Assembly: GCA_007692665.1 (NCBI GenBank)
Contig: REBP01000090.1
Span: 1 to 60,743 of the forward strand
Length of the DNA stretch: 60,743 nt
From: Gemmatimonadales bacterium
GTDB lineage: Bacteria > Gemmatimonadota > Gemmatimonadetes > Longimicrobiales > Gaopeijiaceae
Direction: 5' to 3'
Shown: positions 60,196 to 60,743 of the stretch, one piece after another
How the letters are laid out: each line of letters begins with the position of its first letter
How positions within the stretch are numbered: the stretch's first letter is position 1
Position numbers and translations under genes: made by a program
The notes under the pieces: model-generated
Told to the model about the DNA's origin: nothing
Databases searched by the model: none
Seen by the model: only the letters and a program-made list of their open reading frames with translations

Positions 60196-60743
60196 ATGCC
60201 TCCCCACCCCGTGCTCACCGTGAACCGAACCGACCGCACCCCGACCCCGCCCGACGAGGGAGAGGGGGCGCAGGCGTCGGTCCTGGTCCGGAAGGCGTGC
60301 CTCGCCGATGTCCCCGAGCTCCTCCGCATCTCCCACGCCATCTACGGGGATCGGGGGTCGTGGAAGGCTCCGGAGCTCCGTCTCCACCAGGAGGTCTTCC
60401 CCGACGGGCAGTTCGTGGCCGAGGAGGTGGAGACCGGGCGGGTCCTCGGCATGGCGGTTTCCCTCGTCGTGTCCGCCGACGAGTGGCCTCTCGAGGTTCC
60501 GTGGCGGGTCATCACGGACAACGGGCGGCTGACCACGCACACCGACGCCGGCGACACGCTCTACGCCGCCGGCGTCGCCGTGGATCCGGCGGCCCGCGGC
60601 ATGGGCGTGGGCTCGGCGATCTACCGGGGCCGGGAGGCGCTTGCCCTCGAGCTGGGACTCCGCCGGATCCGTGCCGGCGCCCGCATCCCCGGGTACGGGC
60701 CTCTAGCCGACCGGATGAGCCCCGAGGCCTACGTCGAGGAAGT
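60196..60743 (+). CDS. GNAT-family acetyltransferase, truncated by the window end
   Basis: The frame from ATG 60196 is open to the end (182 codons). After a 28-residue Pro/Thr/Glu-rich lead it reads VLVRKACLADVPELLRISHAIYG, a GNAT N-terminus, and later AAGVAVDPAARGMGVGSAIYRGREAL, the acetyl-CoA-binding VxPxxRGxGxG motif. The following ARIPGYGPLADRMSPEAYVEE resembles GNAT domains found alone or fused to nitrilase-like hydrolases; the missing 3' end prevents a choice. The start is uncertain because no ribosome-binding site is visible. Confidence 0.8.
   Translation, partial: MPPHPVLTVNRTDRTPTPPDEGEGAQASVLVRKACLADVPELLRISHAIYGDRGSWKAPELRLHQEVFPDGQFVAEEVETGRVLGMAVSLVVSADEWPLEVPWRVITDNGRLTTHTDAGDTLYAAGVAVDPAARGMGVGSAIYRGREALALELGLRRIRAGARIPGYGPLADRMSPEAYVEE

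Noticed and set aside
56801-60223. A 1140-codon plus-strand frame opposite DUF2203 and the M14 peptidase
   Set aside because: A mirror frame of real genes; no recognisable domain, and His/Arg/Pro-rich throughout.

Overview
The window is 60.7 kb of very GC-rich bacterial chromosome that is almost entirely coding. Most genes sit on the minus strand in long, tightly packed runs joined by 4-base ATGA or GTGA overlaps. Gene content (Rho, split SecD and SecF, MutL with an endonuclease motif, bacillithiol gene bshA, MATE exporter, secreted M14 peptidase, SCO and iron-sulfur respiratory genes) fits a diderm, FCB-group-like bacterium. Gemmatimonadota is my best guess; this is inference from style and content, not from a marker comparison. 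There is no prophage, plasmid, CRISPR or defence island. The only mobile element is one IS1595-like insertion sequence.

Layout. (1) 1-5.4 kb: rho, a small membrane protein, hutH, tRNA-Cys and tRNA-Gly behind one strong promoter, and an exported protein of unknown function. (2) 5.4-21.5 kb, minus strand: a translation, cell-division and isoprenoid superoperon read as infC-rpmI-rplT, then pheS-pheT-orf102-zapA-rny-folD-xseA-xseB-ispA-dxs-nadK-recN. infC starts with ATC behind a long leader holding an intrinsic terminator, a textbook set-up for feedback control. (3) 21.6-22.9 kb: the IS element, inserted between infC and thrS, which are neighbours in many bacteria. (4) 23-27.3 kb: thrS, and groES-groEL under a perfect CIRCE operator. 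(5) 27.4-36 kb: an eight-gene operon tatD-mutL-miaA-bshA-uppP-birA-coaX plus a divergent prenyl-synthase homologue; its only promoter signal suggests a leaderless mRNA. (6) 36-41.1 kb: secD-secF and a GspE/PilB ATPase fused to a response-regulator receiver domain.

(7) 41.2-45.5 kb: a metal ABC transporter operon (binding lipoprotein, ATPase, two permeases). Both permeases carry a C-terminal winged-helix-like extension, and a DtxR-family-like operator overlaps the operon's -10 element. This resembles the chlamydial YtgABCD system, in which a permease-repressor fusion regulates its own operon, and I consider it the most interesting part of the window. (8) 45.6-49.5 kb: a divergent plus-strand cluster (SCO copper chaperone, YtkA/FixH-like lipoprotein, CcoG/NapH-like iron-sulfur membrane protein, unknown exported protein) facing a BlaI/CopY-type regulator. 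(9) 49.6-60.7 kb: purT, murB, small membrane protein, LON-domain protein, zincin lipoprotein, MATE exporter, DUF2203 protein, M14 carboxypeptidase and a truncated GNAT acetyltransferase.

Promoters are readable in many gaps: TTGACN-like -35 boxes, 16-18 bp spacers and -10 boxes of the form TANNNT, often TATCTT. This recurrence supports several start and operon calls. Many start sites were moved inward from the longest open frame using ribosome-binding sites, overlaps and family alignment.
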